Below, piece by piece: positions 50,184 to 62,227 of a stretch of DNA of 64,000 bases. The stretch spans positions 496,001 to 560,000 of the forward strand of contig JBBPUQ010000005.1 of the NCBI GenBank assembly GCA_038501195.1. Direction: 5' to 3'. The position numbers and the translations under genes are program-made. The notes beneath the pieces are model-generated. The model searched no databases, was not told the origin of the DNA, and worked only from the letters and a program-made list of their open reading frames with translations. Source of the stretch: Nemania diffusa (taxonomy: Eukaryota; Ascomycota; Sordariomycetes; Xylariales; Xylariaceae). Every line of letters begins with the position of its first letter. Positions within the stretch are counted from its first letter, which is position 1.

Positions 50184-53164
50184 ATGGCGGACCCCGAGAA
50201 TTTCGAGGACGATCTATTCGCTGATCTGTTAGTACTTGAATTGCCACTCCAAATCTCCTAACCGCATGGCACATCCATCCCTCCGCGCCTTGTCTAACTA
50301 CTACCATGTATCCAAGTATGTTTGCTAACATTCTCTCCCAGTTATGATGATAACGATGCTTCAGCCCCGAACGCACCCGCGACTGTATCCGCTCCAGCCC
50401 CGGCTCCAGCTGCAGCACCGGCCCCCGTCGTAGCTTCTATTCCTCTACCCGTAGTAGAAAAATTCCCAGAGCCTCAGGCTGAGCATGTATTCAACGAGGC
50501 CAGTCATGGTGCCGCGGAGAATGGTTATGGAGATGATTACCATGATGAGGCGTATGATGATGAAGATGATGTGGACTTCGATCTTGGCAACGGTCCTATT
50601 AGCAATGCCATGGCAGTACAAGCAAAACAGGAAGAGTCTCCTGGTCCTACATTCCATACTACGCGAGGACCGAGTTCCAAGGAGGATGGGTAAGTTCTTT
50701 CATTCGTATCTGTCTTCGTATACTGTATTTGTTGTCCATGAACACGGTCAATCGGGTAGGGTGCACGCGTACCAGATCAAATCCCGTTGGTTGCTTGAAG
50801 GGCTAGGCAGATGACTCCCAGGCGAGTTGAGCCGAGGAAGGGATGGTCCGGTACCCTAGAGCACGCTGGAGGTAGCGTTGGGCATGAAGGGCATCTTTGC
50901 ATCACCCAGCTAGTGCCATGAAGAGGAGATCGAGGTATTAGGGTTTTACCAGATCAGTCGTTATTCAAGTGCTGGCCAGGGGACGGCACCATTGTCCTGG
51001 CTCAAGGTGCATCTCAAAAGACAAGACAAGAGGGGATAGATGACGGAATGATTCACACTGCTGCCTGAAAGAACCAAACGATATAATGCGACCATAGCCA
51101 GTGCGAGAGCACTCTACTGCCTTTTATAGCCATTCGTCAAGATAGGCTCATAGAGCTCGACAAGGAACACCTCTCTGAAGCTGTAACAAGAAGACTGGCA
51201 GCGAATAGCGCTCGAGTTAGATGACCTAGCTTGGCGATAGCAAAGACGAGAGCAGAAAAATCGACAATCGTTTCGGCCATCCTTCGCTGTTCCCCATGTC
51301 CACTTGAGGAGTGCTAGCTACTGTGGCCCACCCACTGGGGTATAGCTATTGGTTCGCGTGCTCTCACAAATGAACTGCACAATATCGCACCTACATTCCC
51401 CTTCACACTGCCGTCGCTATTCATCCTCTCTAGCAACAGGGCTATTTTGAAAGGGGACGCTTAAAGCTTGAGTCTAAGATTCTGGTTTCGTCTTTTCGTA
51501 TCCGCATCGGTGTCGGCCCAAAAAACTCCAATTTGTAACGACATGGGGTCTACTCGAATAAAAATACCAGGGTCTCGCGGCTGGACGCGTAGATGGTCAT
51601 TATACAAGCTCCAATGGAGATGCGGAGTTGTACTTGGCCTTGTGATGCTATGAGCCCAGCATGCTCGAGTGCCAAATTATGCCTACCCAAACTACCTAAC
51701 AGTCCCGTTGATCCTATACTTTGCTGCATTTTATGGTTGGGTGGATTTGTAGCGTAGACTAACAGGGGACTTTCACAGAAAAATGTTTATCGGAGGATTG
51801 AACTGGGAAACAACCGATCGTAAGGAATCACCTGCAAACTCTAGTCCTCTATATCTGAGTACCTAGCTGATCTCTGTAACCATATAGAATCACTTCGCGA
51901 CTACTTTTCACAATTTGGTGAGGTTACTGAATGCACTGTCATGAGAGACGGTGCAACAGGCCGCTCTCGAGGGTTCGGCTTTCTCACATTCAAAGACCCA
52001 AAGACGGTGAACATTGTTATGGTCAAGGAGCACTTTCTTGATGGGAAACTGGTATGTGATGGTGCCAAAAAAATAAAGAAAGCATAACCTTGGTCACTAA
52101 CGGTCATACAGATCGACCCCAAACGGGCCATTCCACGAGATGAGCAAGAAAAGACATCAAAGATATTCGTTGGTGGTGTAAGCCAAGATACAACAGAGAA
52201 CGAATTTAAAGATTATTTTGCGCAGTTTGGACGTGTTGTCGATGCCACTCTGATGATGGACAAAGACACCGGTCGGCCTCGTGGTTTTGGATTTGTCACT
52301 TTCGAAAATGAAGTCGGCGTCGAGGCGTGCTTGAGCACACACCTTGAAATCCACGGTAAGGCTATTGAGGTTAAAAAGGCACAACCCAGAGGTAATATGC
52401 GCGAGGAGGAGGAGGCTTCAAGACGTGGTAAATTTAAAAAGGGCGGCATGGACGATCAGGGCAGCAACCAAAACCAAATGGGAAACCAGATGAGCCAGGG
52501 AGGCATGACACCACAGGTCATGGCTCAATACATGCAAAGGATGCAGCAGTATATGGCCATAATGCAACAGCAGGCAGCGATGAACCGAGGAATGGGCATG
52601 AACCCTGCCATGATGCAAATGCTCCAGATGCAGCAGATGCAGCAAATGCAACAAGAGATGGCTCAACGTCGAGGCGCCAGCGCACAGAATATGGCGGCGA
52701 TGAATCAAGCTATGATGCAACAGATGCAAAATCAGATGATGGGCAATGCCAGCCCAGGGCAAAGTCAGGGCCAGGGTAGCGATGAGCAGCAGAACTACGG
52801 CGATTTCAACCAACAGCAAGGATTCAATCAACGCGGCGGTGGGGGGAGACGTGGCGGCCGAGGTGCATACAACCAAGGCTATGGCAATGCTGGTGGCGGT
52901 GGCGGTGGCGGCAGCAATGCGGGCGATGCAACATCTTGGGAGGGCATGTATGACGATGTCCCGCAGCCTAATTACAACCAGGGAGGTGGACGTGGTGGTT
53001 TTCGAAACCGAGGTGGTTACCAGCAAAGTCAATCCCCCGCGGACCCCAACCATGCACCCCCGGCCAACGCTCCTACCGGCCCCAAGAACGCAGGCAAACC
53101 TGGTGCCAATTATCGTGGCGGCGGCAGAGGAAGCAGCCGTGGCTTTCACCCTTACGGTCGCTAG
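50184..53164 (+). CDS. hrp1: RNA-binding protein Hrp1/Nab4-like (two RRMs, Gln/Met-rich, RGG)
   Basis: Nuclear-cytoplasmic hnRNP that binds AU-rich signals in mRNA 3' ends and takes part in cleavage/polyadenylation. Exons 50184-50227, 50342-50689, 51779-51819, 51888-52051 and 52112-53164 join in frame to give 549 residues. An acidic/Ala-Pro-rich N-terminus is followed by RRM1 (RNP2 MFIGGLNW ~133-140, RNP1 SRGFGFLTF) and RRM2 (RNP2 KIFVGGV ~216-222, RNP1 PRGFGFVTF ~255-263), then a Met/Gln-rich stretch and a Gly-rich RGG tail. This order is diagnostic for Hrp1 and related to Musashi/DAZAP. The second intron (50690-51778) is 1089 nt, very long for a fungal gene; the others are 60-114 nt. The junctions fit, but an unrecognised alternative exon could lie in the long intron. 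Confidence 0.9.
50690..51778 (+). other. Unusually long intron of hrp1 (1089 nt)
   Basis: It begins GTAAGT and ends TTTCACAG. It splits the protein just before RNP2 of RRM1 and the frame is exact on both sides (GG|A). No convincing coding frame lies within; the 61-codon frame at 51468 has no family resemblance. Confidence 0.7.
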
Positions 53165-54091
53165 CCGCACTACAGTGGAACACCTCGTACCCATTACACT
53201 CTTGATAAAAGAGTAGAAAGCTAGTAACCTTCACATGAAGCCTAGTATCCCACTGTCTTTATCGCGGATACAGCACATTCACATTGTCGACAGAAGGAGA
53301 TGATGCCCCCAGTTGTGGACGTTATCATTCCTGTGGCCACAACACTTGTATAGGCAAGAAACTTTTGCAAATGGCGGCAACTTTGCCCATTTGCTGTACT
53401 TATAGTATTTTTTATGCCCGCGCGCATAATACGGCTAGACGTGTCATCTCACGCAAAAGGGAAAAGAAAAGCGAAAAGAGGAGGCAGAGCCACGAAGACT
53501 ATGGAAAGGAATAGGCTCCCTTCCCAGCCCTCAAACGGTGATCTCTATCGTCTTGCGATCTTCTGGCAGCCCGCTATGGAAAAGACGGCGGGGAGCTTGC
53601 CGCGCGCAATGCTTGGGTGGTAATTCAGATTAACTACGCAGGTAAACCAGGACAAGCATATAGCAAAAGAAACCACTAATTGCCTTGACGTGCCTCGTAA
53701 CCGTCCCTTTTTTTTGGGCTGTGCTGTGGTGACTGTCTACTTTATCTCATACATCACGTAGACCTGGACAATAATCTCAATTAATTGAAGAGGCGAATAG
53801 AACGCTGTCTAGCAGAGCGTATCATAGCTTCGAAACCCCAATTACTCCCATTCTAACCGAGGGTAATTAAGCAAGTCTTCATGCAATCGACTAGAGTTAA
53901 AATGAAGCCTCTCTGTACTTGAACAAATAAAATGACTGCTCTGGTTACTAATCCCATCTATCGCTATGCTATAAACATCAATGCTTCTCAACCTCCATCC
54001 TGCATACAAGGTACATTCCTAGGTACTATTACATGATACTCCCCTATTGCAGCCCCTTTGGTTTTTCTTACTCGTGCAGGAAAACTTAAGA
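53165..54091. other. Convergent 3' intergenic region hrp1/phyH
   Basis: 3' untranslated regions of both genes; no other gene or repeat recognised. Confidence 0.5.
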
Positions 54092-55051
54092 CTAGTCCCT
54101 GAAAAGTTTCGTGAAGCCTTCAGCTGGCGGCTGCAGCCAATTCCGCTCATCGTACGTGGTGCCTTCTCCTTCAATGACATGGAACGTATAGATAATGCGG
54201 CCCTTCTGACTCGTGTTCCTCTCGCTCTTATGCAGCAGGTTTCCATGTATGAGGACCAGCGACCCAGCCTTGACCTCGCCCAGCACATACCCGTCGTCCT
54301 CGCCGCCGCCGCCGCCGCCACCGCCTTCCGCCCCGTACTCCCCGCCGACGGGGAACTGCGGCCCCGCATTGTCTATAAACTCGGTCCCCGCCTCGCCGTC
54401 CGCGGCGCGCCGCACGAAGCGCTGGCGCACGGGGGCCCAGCGGTGGCTGCCGGGCAGGAAGCTCAGGCACCCGTTCGCGGCGGTGGCGTCCTCGAGGGCG
54501 TACCAGAAGCCGACGGCGCTGGGCGGGTCCGTGTACAGGAAGGTGCTGTCCTGGTGCGGCGGCACGGCGCCGCCGATCTCGGGCTGCTTGCAGATCACCA
54601 TGGACTGCAGACACCTCGGGTCCCTGAATCCCAGGGCGCGGGCGACGCTGCCCGGATACGACTCCTCGCTCCCCTCCGCCGGGTCGAGCAGCGCGGCGAA
54701 GGGGGGCGACAGCGCGTGCAGGTAGTGCCCGATCTTGTTGATGGCGCGCGCCTTGGGCTTGAGGAGGGCGCCTGTGGGGGAGAAGGCGTCCTCCTCGAAG
54801 AAGAAGCGCACTTTGTCGCCCGAGGACAGGAAGTAGTCGTCGCCGACGTGGTCGGACTTCTCGCCTGTGCTGAACTTGGTTAGGGGGTGGTCTGAGAGCG
54901 GGAAGTTGGCTAGCAGCGAGTGCGTCTCGGCTAGGAGCGCTTCTACGGTTGATGGGGGCAGCGCGCCGGGGATTATGAGGTAGCCGTCGCGCTCGAAGGC
55001 TGCGAGCTGCGAGGGCGTGAGCCCGCTTGTGAGGGCTGATTCTGAGGACAT
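54092..55051 (-). CDS. Phytanoyl-CoA dioxygenase (PhyH) family protein
   Basis: Predicted Fe(II)/2-oxoglutarate-dependent oxygenase, 319 residues in a single exon. The fold's metal site is visible: HQD in AVPPHQDSTFLY (H166, D168) and a distal histidine in LIHGNLLHKSERN (H269 or H274), followed by R in KGRIIYTFHV for 2-oxoglutarate. The N-terminal FERDGYLIIPGAL segment and LSFLPGSHRW are typical of PHYHD1-like proteins. Between the two iron-binding parts there is a fungal insert with nine glycines (residues ~241-250). The substrate is unknown: the family includes phytanoyl-CoA hydroxylase, but PHYHD1-like members need not use CoA esters. There is no clear peroxisomal PTS1 at the C-terminus (it ends LFRD). 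The GC-rich third positions produce long antisense frames, which are not genes. Shares a divergent promoter with ect1. Confidence 0.88.
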   Translation of the reverse strand: MSSESALTSGLTPSQLAAFERDGYLIIPGALPPSTVEALLAETHSLLANFPLSDHPLTKFSTGEKSDHVGDDYFLSSGDKVRFFFEEDAFSPTGALLKPKARAINKIGHYLHALSPPFAALLDPAEGSEESYPGSVARALGFRDPRCLQSMVICKQPEIGGAVPPHQDSTFLYTDPPSAVGFWYALEDATAANGCLSFLPGSHRWAPVRQRFVRRAADGEAGTEFIDNAGPQFPVGGEYGAEGGGGGGGGEDDGYVLGEVKAGSLVLIHGNLLHKSERNTSQKGRIIYTFHVIEGEGTTYDERNWLQPPAEGFTKLFRD

Positions 55052-55599
55052 TTTGGAGAGTGGATTTCGAGGATGGGGTATGAAGACGTTTCTGTAAATA
55101 GTGTCTTAAAATGAGACTTAAGTGTTCACTATCATAGGGTATACAAGATGCTATCTACTTAGTCTAGATAGAATTGTCTTGCATTTAGATATCCGCCGGT
55201 AGACGGCGGCATACATAGATTGACTGATGGTGGGGGTCAACCACATGTTAAATGCTAGACCTAGACTAGATAGAAGCCGATGATACTCATCTTCTAGATA
55301 CCCGAATACTGTAGGTTGGTAGGTAGCTGAAAGAGGGGCATGAGGGATGAGGGGCACACAGTGTGCGCCTGTAGCTATAGCTCGAATATATACCGTAGAC
55401 TTCGGGCAGAGCTAATACCGACATAGTGTACCTGGTAGCTCAACAGCTATCCAGGGTGCCTAAGGGGCAACAAGCATCAAGGACCTTTAGCCGTTATTTC
55501 ATTGCGTCTCATTTAACATTCAACACCACCTCGGTTTCTGCGAAACATTTCACGTTATTCTACTTTTCGGACATTTCCAATTACCGCTTACCCGTTAAC
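55052..55599. promoter_or_regulatory. Divergent promoter region of phyH and ect1
   Basis: 548 bp between opposite start codons, with an ATATATA at ~55386 and a TC-rich leader before the ect1 ATG. No gene seen. Confidence 0.55.
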
Positions 55600-57101
55600 A
55601 TGAGTGAGGAAGAGTCGGTGCTGTACGACGAGCGGATCTGGCTAGATGGGTGCTGGGATTTTTTCCACCACGGTCATGCCGGCGCCATGTTGCAGGCCCG
55701 GCAACTCGGCAGCGAGCTGTACGTCGGTGTACACTCGGATGAGGATATTCTGAGCAACAAAGGTCCAACCGTCATGGACCTAGACGAGCGGTACGAAACA
55801 TGACATGATTTGGCATATTACATCTACATCATACCATGTATCCCTCACAACCCTATAACTCAAGATGATTAACAGGCTAATGCCGCTACAAGTCTCGCCG
55901 CAGTAGACGCCTGCCGCTGGGTCACAAAATCTGTGCCAGATGCCCCGTATGTGACCGAGCTGCCTTTCATCGGCAAGTACAACTGCAGATACGTGGTGCA
56001 CGGTGACGACATCACGTCAGATAGCAACGGGGAGGACTGTTACCGCTTCGTGAAGCAGGCCGGTCGCTTTAAGGTCGTTAAGCGGACGCCGAGCATTTCT
56101 ACAACGGACCTCGTAGGTCGCATGCTGCTATGCACCAAGACACACTTCATCACGTCGCTGAGGAAGATGCTTGCGGGACAGGAGGGCAATGGCACCGAGG
56201 AGGAGAGGAAGGCGGAGGGAGAGGCCATGATGACGCGTATTCGCCAGTATGCAACCGATGAAGGTGGAAGCGATCCTGGTGTTGACGTCTTCTTCTGGAC
56301 TGCTTCTGATGCCGCCAAGGCCCAGGATACGAAAGAGGAAATGGGCACTTTCCATCAGCTCCTTAAAGGGAAGGGAGTCAAGCCGGGTCAGAGAGTCGTG
56401 TATGTTGACGGGGGCTTCGATCTCTTCTCCAGTGGGCACATTGAGTTTCTACACCAGGTTGTCTTGGCAGAGGAAGAGCTAGCAAAGGCTGAGGGATGGC
56501 ATTCTAAGCAAGCTGTGGACGAACGTTTGGGGAAAGGCGCAGACTACGGACCCGTATTTGTGGTGGCTGGTGTGCATGATGACCGAGTCATCAATCATTG
56601 GAAGGGAATCAATTACCCTATCATGAACATCTACGAGCGCGGGCTCTGCGTCCTCCAGTGCCGGGTAAGTATTATAAACCCTGTCTCCCTTTAACCTGCC
56701 TAATGCGGGGCTCGCGATACTAAAATAAACGTTGTATACAGTATGTCAACGCAGTCATCTTCGGCGCCCCTTTTACTCCCACCAAGTCATATCTCACGAC
56801 GCTACCCTGGGGCACACCAGATGCCGTCTACCACGGCCCAACGGCCTTCATGCCACTGTCATACGACCCCTACACTGCGCCCAAAGAGATGGGAATCTTC
56901 CGAGAGATCGCGGTGCATAAGTTCCAGGACGTCAATGCTGGGTCTATCGTACAGCGCATCTTGAAGAGCCGGGATCTCTACGAGGAGCGGCAGCGGAAGA
57001 AGGGCGTCAAGGCGGTTGGCGAGGCCTCTCAGCGAGAAAGAGAGATACTTGAAGAGGAGCAGCGCCTCAAGGAAGAGAAAAGGGGTGTCTCACAAGCTTA
57101 G
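55600..57101 (+). CDS. ect1: Ethanolamine-phosphate cytidylyltransferase
   Basis: Makes CDP-ethanolamine from CTP and phosphoethanolamine, the rate-setting step of the Kennedy pathway to phosphatidylethanolamine. Exons 55600-55790, 55893-56664 and 56742-57101 (introns 102 and 77 nt) give 440 residues, close to the human and yeast enzymes. The protein has two cytidylyltransferase-like domains. The first carries the CTP-binding HHGH (H23-H26) and RTPSISTT (R128-T135), the usual RTxxIST signature. The second starts YVDGGFDLF at residue 234 but has SSGH (243-246) where HxGH would be, so this half lacks one catalytic histidine. The C-terminus is a Lys/Glu-rich coil. The start at 55600 is chosen because the next residues match the family start; an in-frame upstream start at 55426 would add an unsupported extension. 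Confidence 0.93.
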
Positions 57102-60100
57102 TCAAGATTCTATATCTATCTTAGTTTGTGCCTGCCGGAAAAAGGGGATACTGGTTATAGTGGCTTCTCATAGATGCGATAACTCGCATATCTGTTTTAA
57201 GGTATAGGGGTAACCAGCATAGACCTATTATAGATAGACTTACATATGGTCGCATGCACGGCAGCGATGTGCCCGACATTCCGAGTGTCTCCAAATACCT
57301 TACATGTTGCATTCGGAACGACAAAGCAGCAGCATGTCTCACGTGTGATGGTATAGCCCGGCCAATTGTGACTCGGTCGGTATATTTTATTGAGTAACAC
57401 GAACCAGACAATGGAGTAAACATTCAGCTTCGTTATTCTTTAGCTTAGTCAGATCCATACTAAATCTAGATACTCTGCTATGTATAGCGAAAATACTGCA
57501 GCATAAGCCGCTTTTGGATCGTTACCTATTTTGAAAAGAAAGAAAAAAGCACTGGCATTGCTGTGAGGGGTATAACCAATGACTATCTAGATGATAAGCA
57601 TGAGCCCTTCAAAAAGAGAGTCGTCTGTGAGGCTATACCTATGAATTTTTCTGCCGGCCAAGCACTACGATCCAACAATGATTAGATGTATTAATGAATA
57701 GCACAGTAGAGATGTAATCTAGAACAGTCGTAGATATTAATCCATCAATTCATAGAATCGAAATGGACCTGCGTATATGCTTTGTAAGAACGGCCTACGC
57801 CCGACTCGCCCCTTTAATTAAGGAGATCGTCCCACACCTCATTCTCATTCATCACGTGGACTTTCGCCATCTCCGAATTCTGCCAGGATAATTTTATCGT
57901 GAGATTCGTTTGTATTGTTTTATCGTTCAAGCCTTGGTCATGCAATTATCCTGCTGTTTAGATCTTCAACATCGGAGACTGTGTTGAGTAGCTCCACCTT
58001 CGACTTAGGGCATGCATTCATTGTACATATAACAGCAGCTTAGATGTAGACCCAATATTTGTTTATAGTTCAGGCTGGGTTCTGAGTCAGAGGTATGACA
58101 GCATCACTGACGAAGAGTATCGCGGTGACCAAGACACATAAAATCACAAGTTAAATCAGCAATTTAAACGTTACCCGACAATCTGGGAGATCCAGCCGGA
58201 CAAGACGAAAACTATCAAGTAGATACCTAAAATAAACCAAGCTGCATCGTGTTGTTGCGAGGTCGGTAATACTTGCACCAACCAGTCAGACCGTCACGGA
58301 CGGGTAGGAAGCATTGACCAGGTGGGCCAGCCCGGTCGGTTTAGGCGAACGAGGGGTACCGGCATCCCCTGTCGACAACAAAGCTCGGGCCAAAGCTTCT
58401 GGAACAGGCAAAGAAGGCTGTAGATCACGACACTGCAGGCACCAGCACAGTCATCATTTCGAGTGGAGCAGATATCTATTTTTCGTCCAACAGCTGGAGG
58501 ACACAGCACACATCATCGTCATGTCTTCGACAGCCTTTGGCGAAGATACCTTGCCCGAGCCAGTCAAGGGGGTTCAGGGGGCAAAGCGGGCAAAGCTAGC
58601 TCGCAGAATAATAAACAAAGCAAATTAAATGATCATTCGTGACTTGTCGCGGAAGCGGAGACTTATCATACCTATCTATTCATCTAGCTGCCGGAATTGC
58701 TGTCTCGGGCAATTTAGGATACCTAATTCTAGGACGCTAGCCACGCTGTACGCGGGATTAGGTAATCAAAGAAACCCGCCAGGCAGGGTAGCTGCAGGCA
58801 GCTTGGATAACAGACTGGACCGTGCGCCCTTCTGGAAGGCGCAAAGAAGCCTTGGGGTTGCTTGGGGCCTGCTGGGGGGATGGCAGCTTGGCCGGCCCCC
58901 ACTGCCTGGCCTGGTTAGCGCTGCCTCTTCTCCAATTACGTGCTGTCTCAAGACGCCATGACCAAGCCAAGTCGCCCAGTAGTGAGCTTAGATGGGTACC
59001 AAAGAGGAACAGGCATTGTCGAATCCCCTCCTTCTTTAGGGAACTTTTCGTGCAATCGCCGTTCGTCACTCTTTGCCACGGCACCACCAATCTTAACTGG
59101 TAGACTATTGCGTACAGTAGATACATACATACATACATACATACTACACTGCACTGGAGCATCACACATCAACACGCCTTCTTAAAAGCATATGAAAGAA
59201 CTGCTTTCATTCCGTTGACATTGCAGGTGGTTTTTCTGTCTGTCTCTATTCCTCCTCCTAGGACCTAAGTATTACTCCGGCACTTTGGGTATTAACCCCT
59301 CCACTCACTCTAGATCCGATCCGTCGTCATCGCCGCTTGTTTATTACATAGCTGCAAAGATATAGTGTGGTACCTCGGCGGACTGATAAACCTTACCCAG
59401 TCTCCCCTCTTATCATCACTACCTACCTACCTGCTTGCCTGTCTGTCTGCCTCTGGTATTCTCAGCCAGCATCGACTGCTCATACCTATTCATCAATCAA
59501 TCATATTTCCAGGATTTCTGCAGCCACGATCCCACGAGCTGCATGGAATATCTTTGTCTTGCCCTGCCACCACGACCACCACGACTCCGTACCTAGGACC
59601 CTGTAGGGACCTGAGATTCAAGCTCCCCCTCACCTCTTGTAGCTCGAGTAGGGAAGCTTTTCAATCAATCACACAGCCAAGTAAGCAACCACTCTACATT
59701 TCCGGCAGGTACTCGTTCATTCGCCTTCCGCTTTGGCCCACTTGCCTTGCTCTGCATCTATTTCTATCGTGTCCCAAAGTCCAGTCTCCCGTTTCCCGTC
59801 CTCAGGTCCCTTTACTCAATGATCCACCCACCTGCCTACAATACGGCATCTAGACTATATAGACCATCTCGTACCTTTGCAGGTATTATTTCCTTCACAA
59901 GCTCATTCATTACGATTTCATTTCTCTCTTTCTTGAGTCACATTTGGGGTTTGCGGCAACAGGCTCCCATTGCGCCCCTCTCCTGCGAGACCAACCCGCT
60001 CTAAGCCTCGCTGGCCCTGTCGCCGGGTCCTCCCTTAGCTGCCCTCTTTTGACGCCGGGTTATCTCCTGTTACATGACCCCCAGGCCGTGTACCACGTCT

Positions 60101-60402
60101 TTGGCTAACCCGAGTGGAGTAAGCTATTATTACCAGTCAAGGCTACCCGCCTATGCTGTACAGCATCGTAACCTTGCTCGTCTAGGGGAAGTACGTTGGA
60201 TCCCCATTTCGGCGGACATTTGCTACTTGGTTTTTTTTCAGCTACCTATTTTCTCTCGATCACTCCTGTCATCTCCTCTACTAGTATCTCACAGCTGCAT
60301 TGCATCGTCACCTCCATTTCAACAGACGTCGTGGAACGTGGACTAGTGATTCTAGCCTGCTTTGTTTTTTTCCCCCTAATTCTCGTCATAAATTTAAGCG
60401 CC
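57102..60402. promoter_or_regulatory. 3.3-kb intergenic region upstream of pkaR
   Basis: No gene supported. Frames at 58314-58628, 58758-59165 (minus) and 59365-59853 show no family resemblance or splice-compatible continuation. Features: a CATA microsatellite at 59126-59145, and CT-rich, CTACCTACCTACC-type sequence around 59420-59435. The last kilobase is strongly pyrimidine-rich, as is common in the promoter and leader of highly regulated fungal genes. A long 5' leader with upstream ATGs is possible. Confidence 0.5.
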
Positions 60403-61825
60403 ATGTTTTCACCTAGTACTTACCAGAAAGAAATAGAAAATCTCGAGACTATTATTCACCTAAAAAAGCCCGGCGATATCCTACAATTCTGTTCCGATTA
60501 CTTTCTCCGACGCCTAGCTGAAGAACGGATTGCCTACCAGATACATACTATATCACAACCACACAGTTTAGGTATCATGTCCGGTACAACCTTCACAAGC
60601 CCCTTCGCGGCGAATTCGAACCCGTTTGGTTCAGATGGGGCTAGGCTCCAGACCACGCCGCCTCCGCAGTTACTGAATGTTGTCGAGGAAGATGAGAATG
60701 ATGTCATTACATCGCCTACCACAGGCTCGTTCGGTGGCCACCACCCTTTTCGTGTCCCATTCGGTGGTGACGGCCCCTCAGATGGGCCTCCATCAGCTGT
60801 GAGGACTCCCCCCAACCCAGATAGCTATCCGGCACAATACAACTTCGGCCGACGTACTTCCGTTTCAGCAGAATCGCTGAAGCCGGTGGCCGACGTCAAT
60901 GACAATTGGTCTCCGCCCACATATCCCAAAACAGCGGACCAGCTCGACAGATTGCAAAGAGCTATCGAAGGAAACTTCTTGTTTAGTCATCTTGACGATG
61001 AACAAACTGCTCAGATTCTAGGCGCCTTGCAGGAAAAGCCTATCCCGGCAAAAGACATCAAGGTAGGTCACAATCCCCGCCGACACATGCCCGTATTTGA
61101 GCGTTAACAGTTGTGGTTTGTAGGTTGTCACACAAGGAGACGCGGGTGATTATTTCTATGTTGTAGAGAAAGGGTCTTTCGATGTCTATGTCAACGATAG
61201 CGGAGCTTTACAGCCAGGCCCGGATGGTATGGGTAAGAAGGTTGGCAGTGTCCAGTCTGGAGGTTCCTTCGGTGAACTAGCCCTCATGTACAACGCACCT
61301 CGAGCAGCGACTGTCGTCTCAGCCGAGGCGGCATGTACGCTATGGGCTCTCGACCGTGTGACATTCCGCCGCATCCTCATGGAGTCGACCTTTGCCCGGA
61401 GACGCTTGTATGAAAAGTTCCTCGAGGAGGTCCCCCTACTCTCCTCGCTCACCCCATACGAACGGTCCAAAATTGCGGATGCTCTTGAAACACAGAAATA
61501 CCCAGCTGGAACGACGATTATCAAGCAGGGCGATATTGGAGAATCGTTCTATCTTGTCGAGAGCGGAGAAGCTGACGCTTTCAAAGACGGAGAGTCCCAG
61601 TCGGTTAAGCACTATGGGAAGGGCGATTTCTTTGGCGAACTCGCGCTCTTGAACGATGCGCCACGAGCGGCAAGCGTTGTCAGCTCTTCAGAGATCAAGG
61701 TGGCTACGTTGGGCAAAAGTGCATTTGCTAGACTGCTAGGCCCAGTTGAGGGGATCATGCGAAGAACGAGGTATGTTGGGGTGGAGTCTGGGGTAGAGGA
61801 TGTTGACCCTCTCCATGCATCTTAG
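60403..61825 (+). CDS. pkaR: cAMP-dependent protein kinase regulatory subunit
   Basis: Holds the PKA catalytic subunit inactive until cAMP binds; in filamentous fungi it controls growth, conidiation and virulence traits. Two exons, 60403-61062 and 61124-61825, are joined across a 61-nt intron and encode 453 residues. The N-terminus has an RIIalpha-type dimerisation/docking helix (residues ~8-42, KKPGDILQFCSDYFLRRL). The inhibitor site RRTSVS (150-155) has a phosphorylatable serine or threonine, so it is RII-like. Two cyclic-nucleotide-binding domains follow, with phosphate-binding cassettes GGSFGELALMYNAPRAA (~266-282) and GDFFGELALLNDAPRAA (~387-403), each with the conserved Glu and Arg. A later in-frame ATG (MSGTTF, 60577) would lose the docking helix, which is why I chose 60403. 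Confidence 0.94.
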
Positions 61826-62227
61826 AGTATTCGTTGTATTTTTTTGCCTACTTTTTAGACTTGAGGTTGGGCCGAGACTAGGGCGGGCGGCAATGGTCAA
61901 ATAATGACAAGCCGATGCCATTATCAGGTTCTAGGTGGCGTTGGGTGGGATTGCTCTCTTTTGTCGGCATGGAACAAGGATTCTGGAGCCGTGGTTATTG
62001 ATACCGTAACAAGACATCACATATTTTTCTTGGGTGAATTTATTAGGCTCAACTTTCCATATAATCAAAGTAAATTGGTATCATCATCCTAAACGCCTCT
62101 ATGACCGAAATGTGCGTAGCTATGTCTATCAGCGCAGTGCCAAAAAAAAAAAAGGATAGCCCCGAGGTTTTCAGAACCCCATTCCAATCAATATAATACA
62201 AGCAAGCCCGGACCACGCACGCGCCCT
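61826..62227. other. Convergent 3' intergenic region pkaR/cwf7
   Basis: 3' untranslated regions of both genes, with an A12 tract near 62142-62154. Nothing else seen. Confidence 0.5.

Noticed and set aside
59365..59853. 162-codon frame in the pkaR upstream region
   Set aside because: Pro/Ser/Leu-rich translation of a pyrimidine-rich promoter; no family resemblance.
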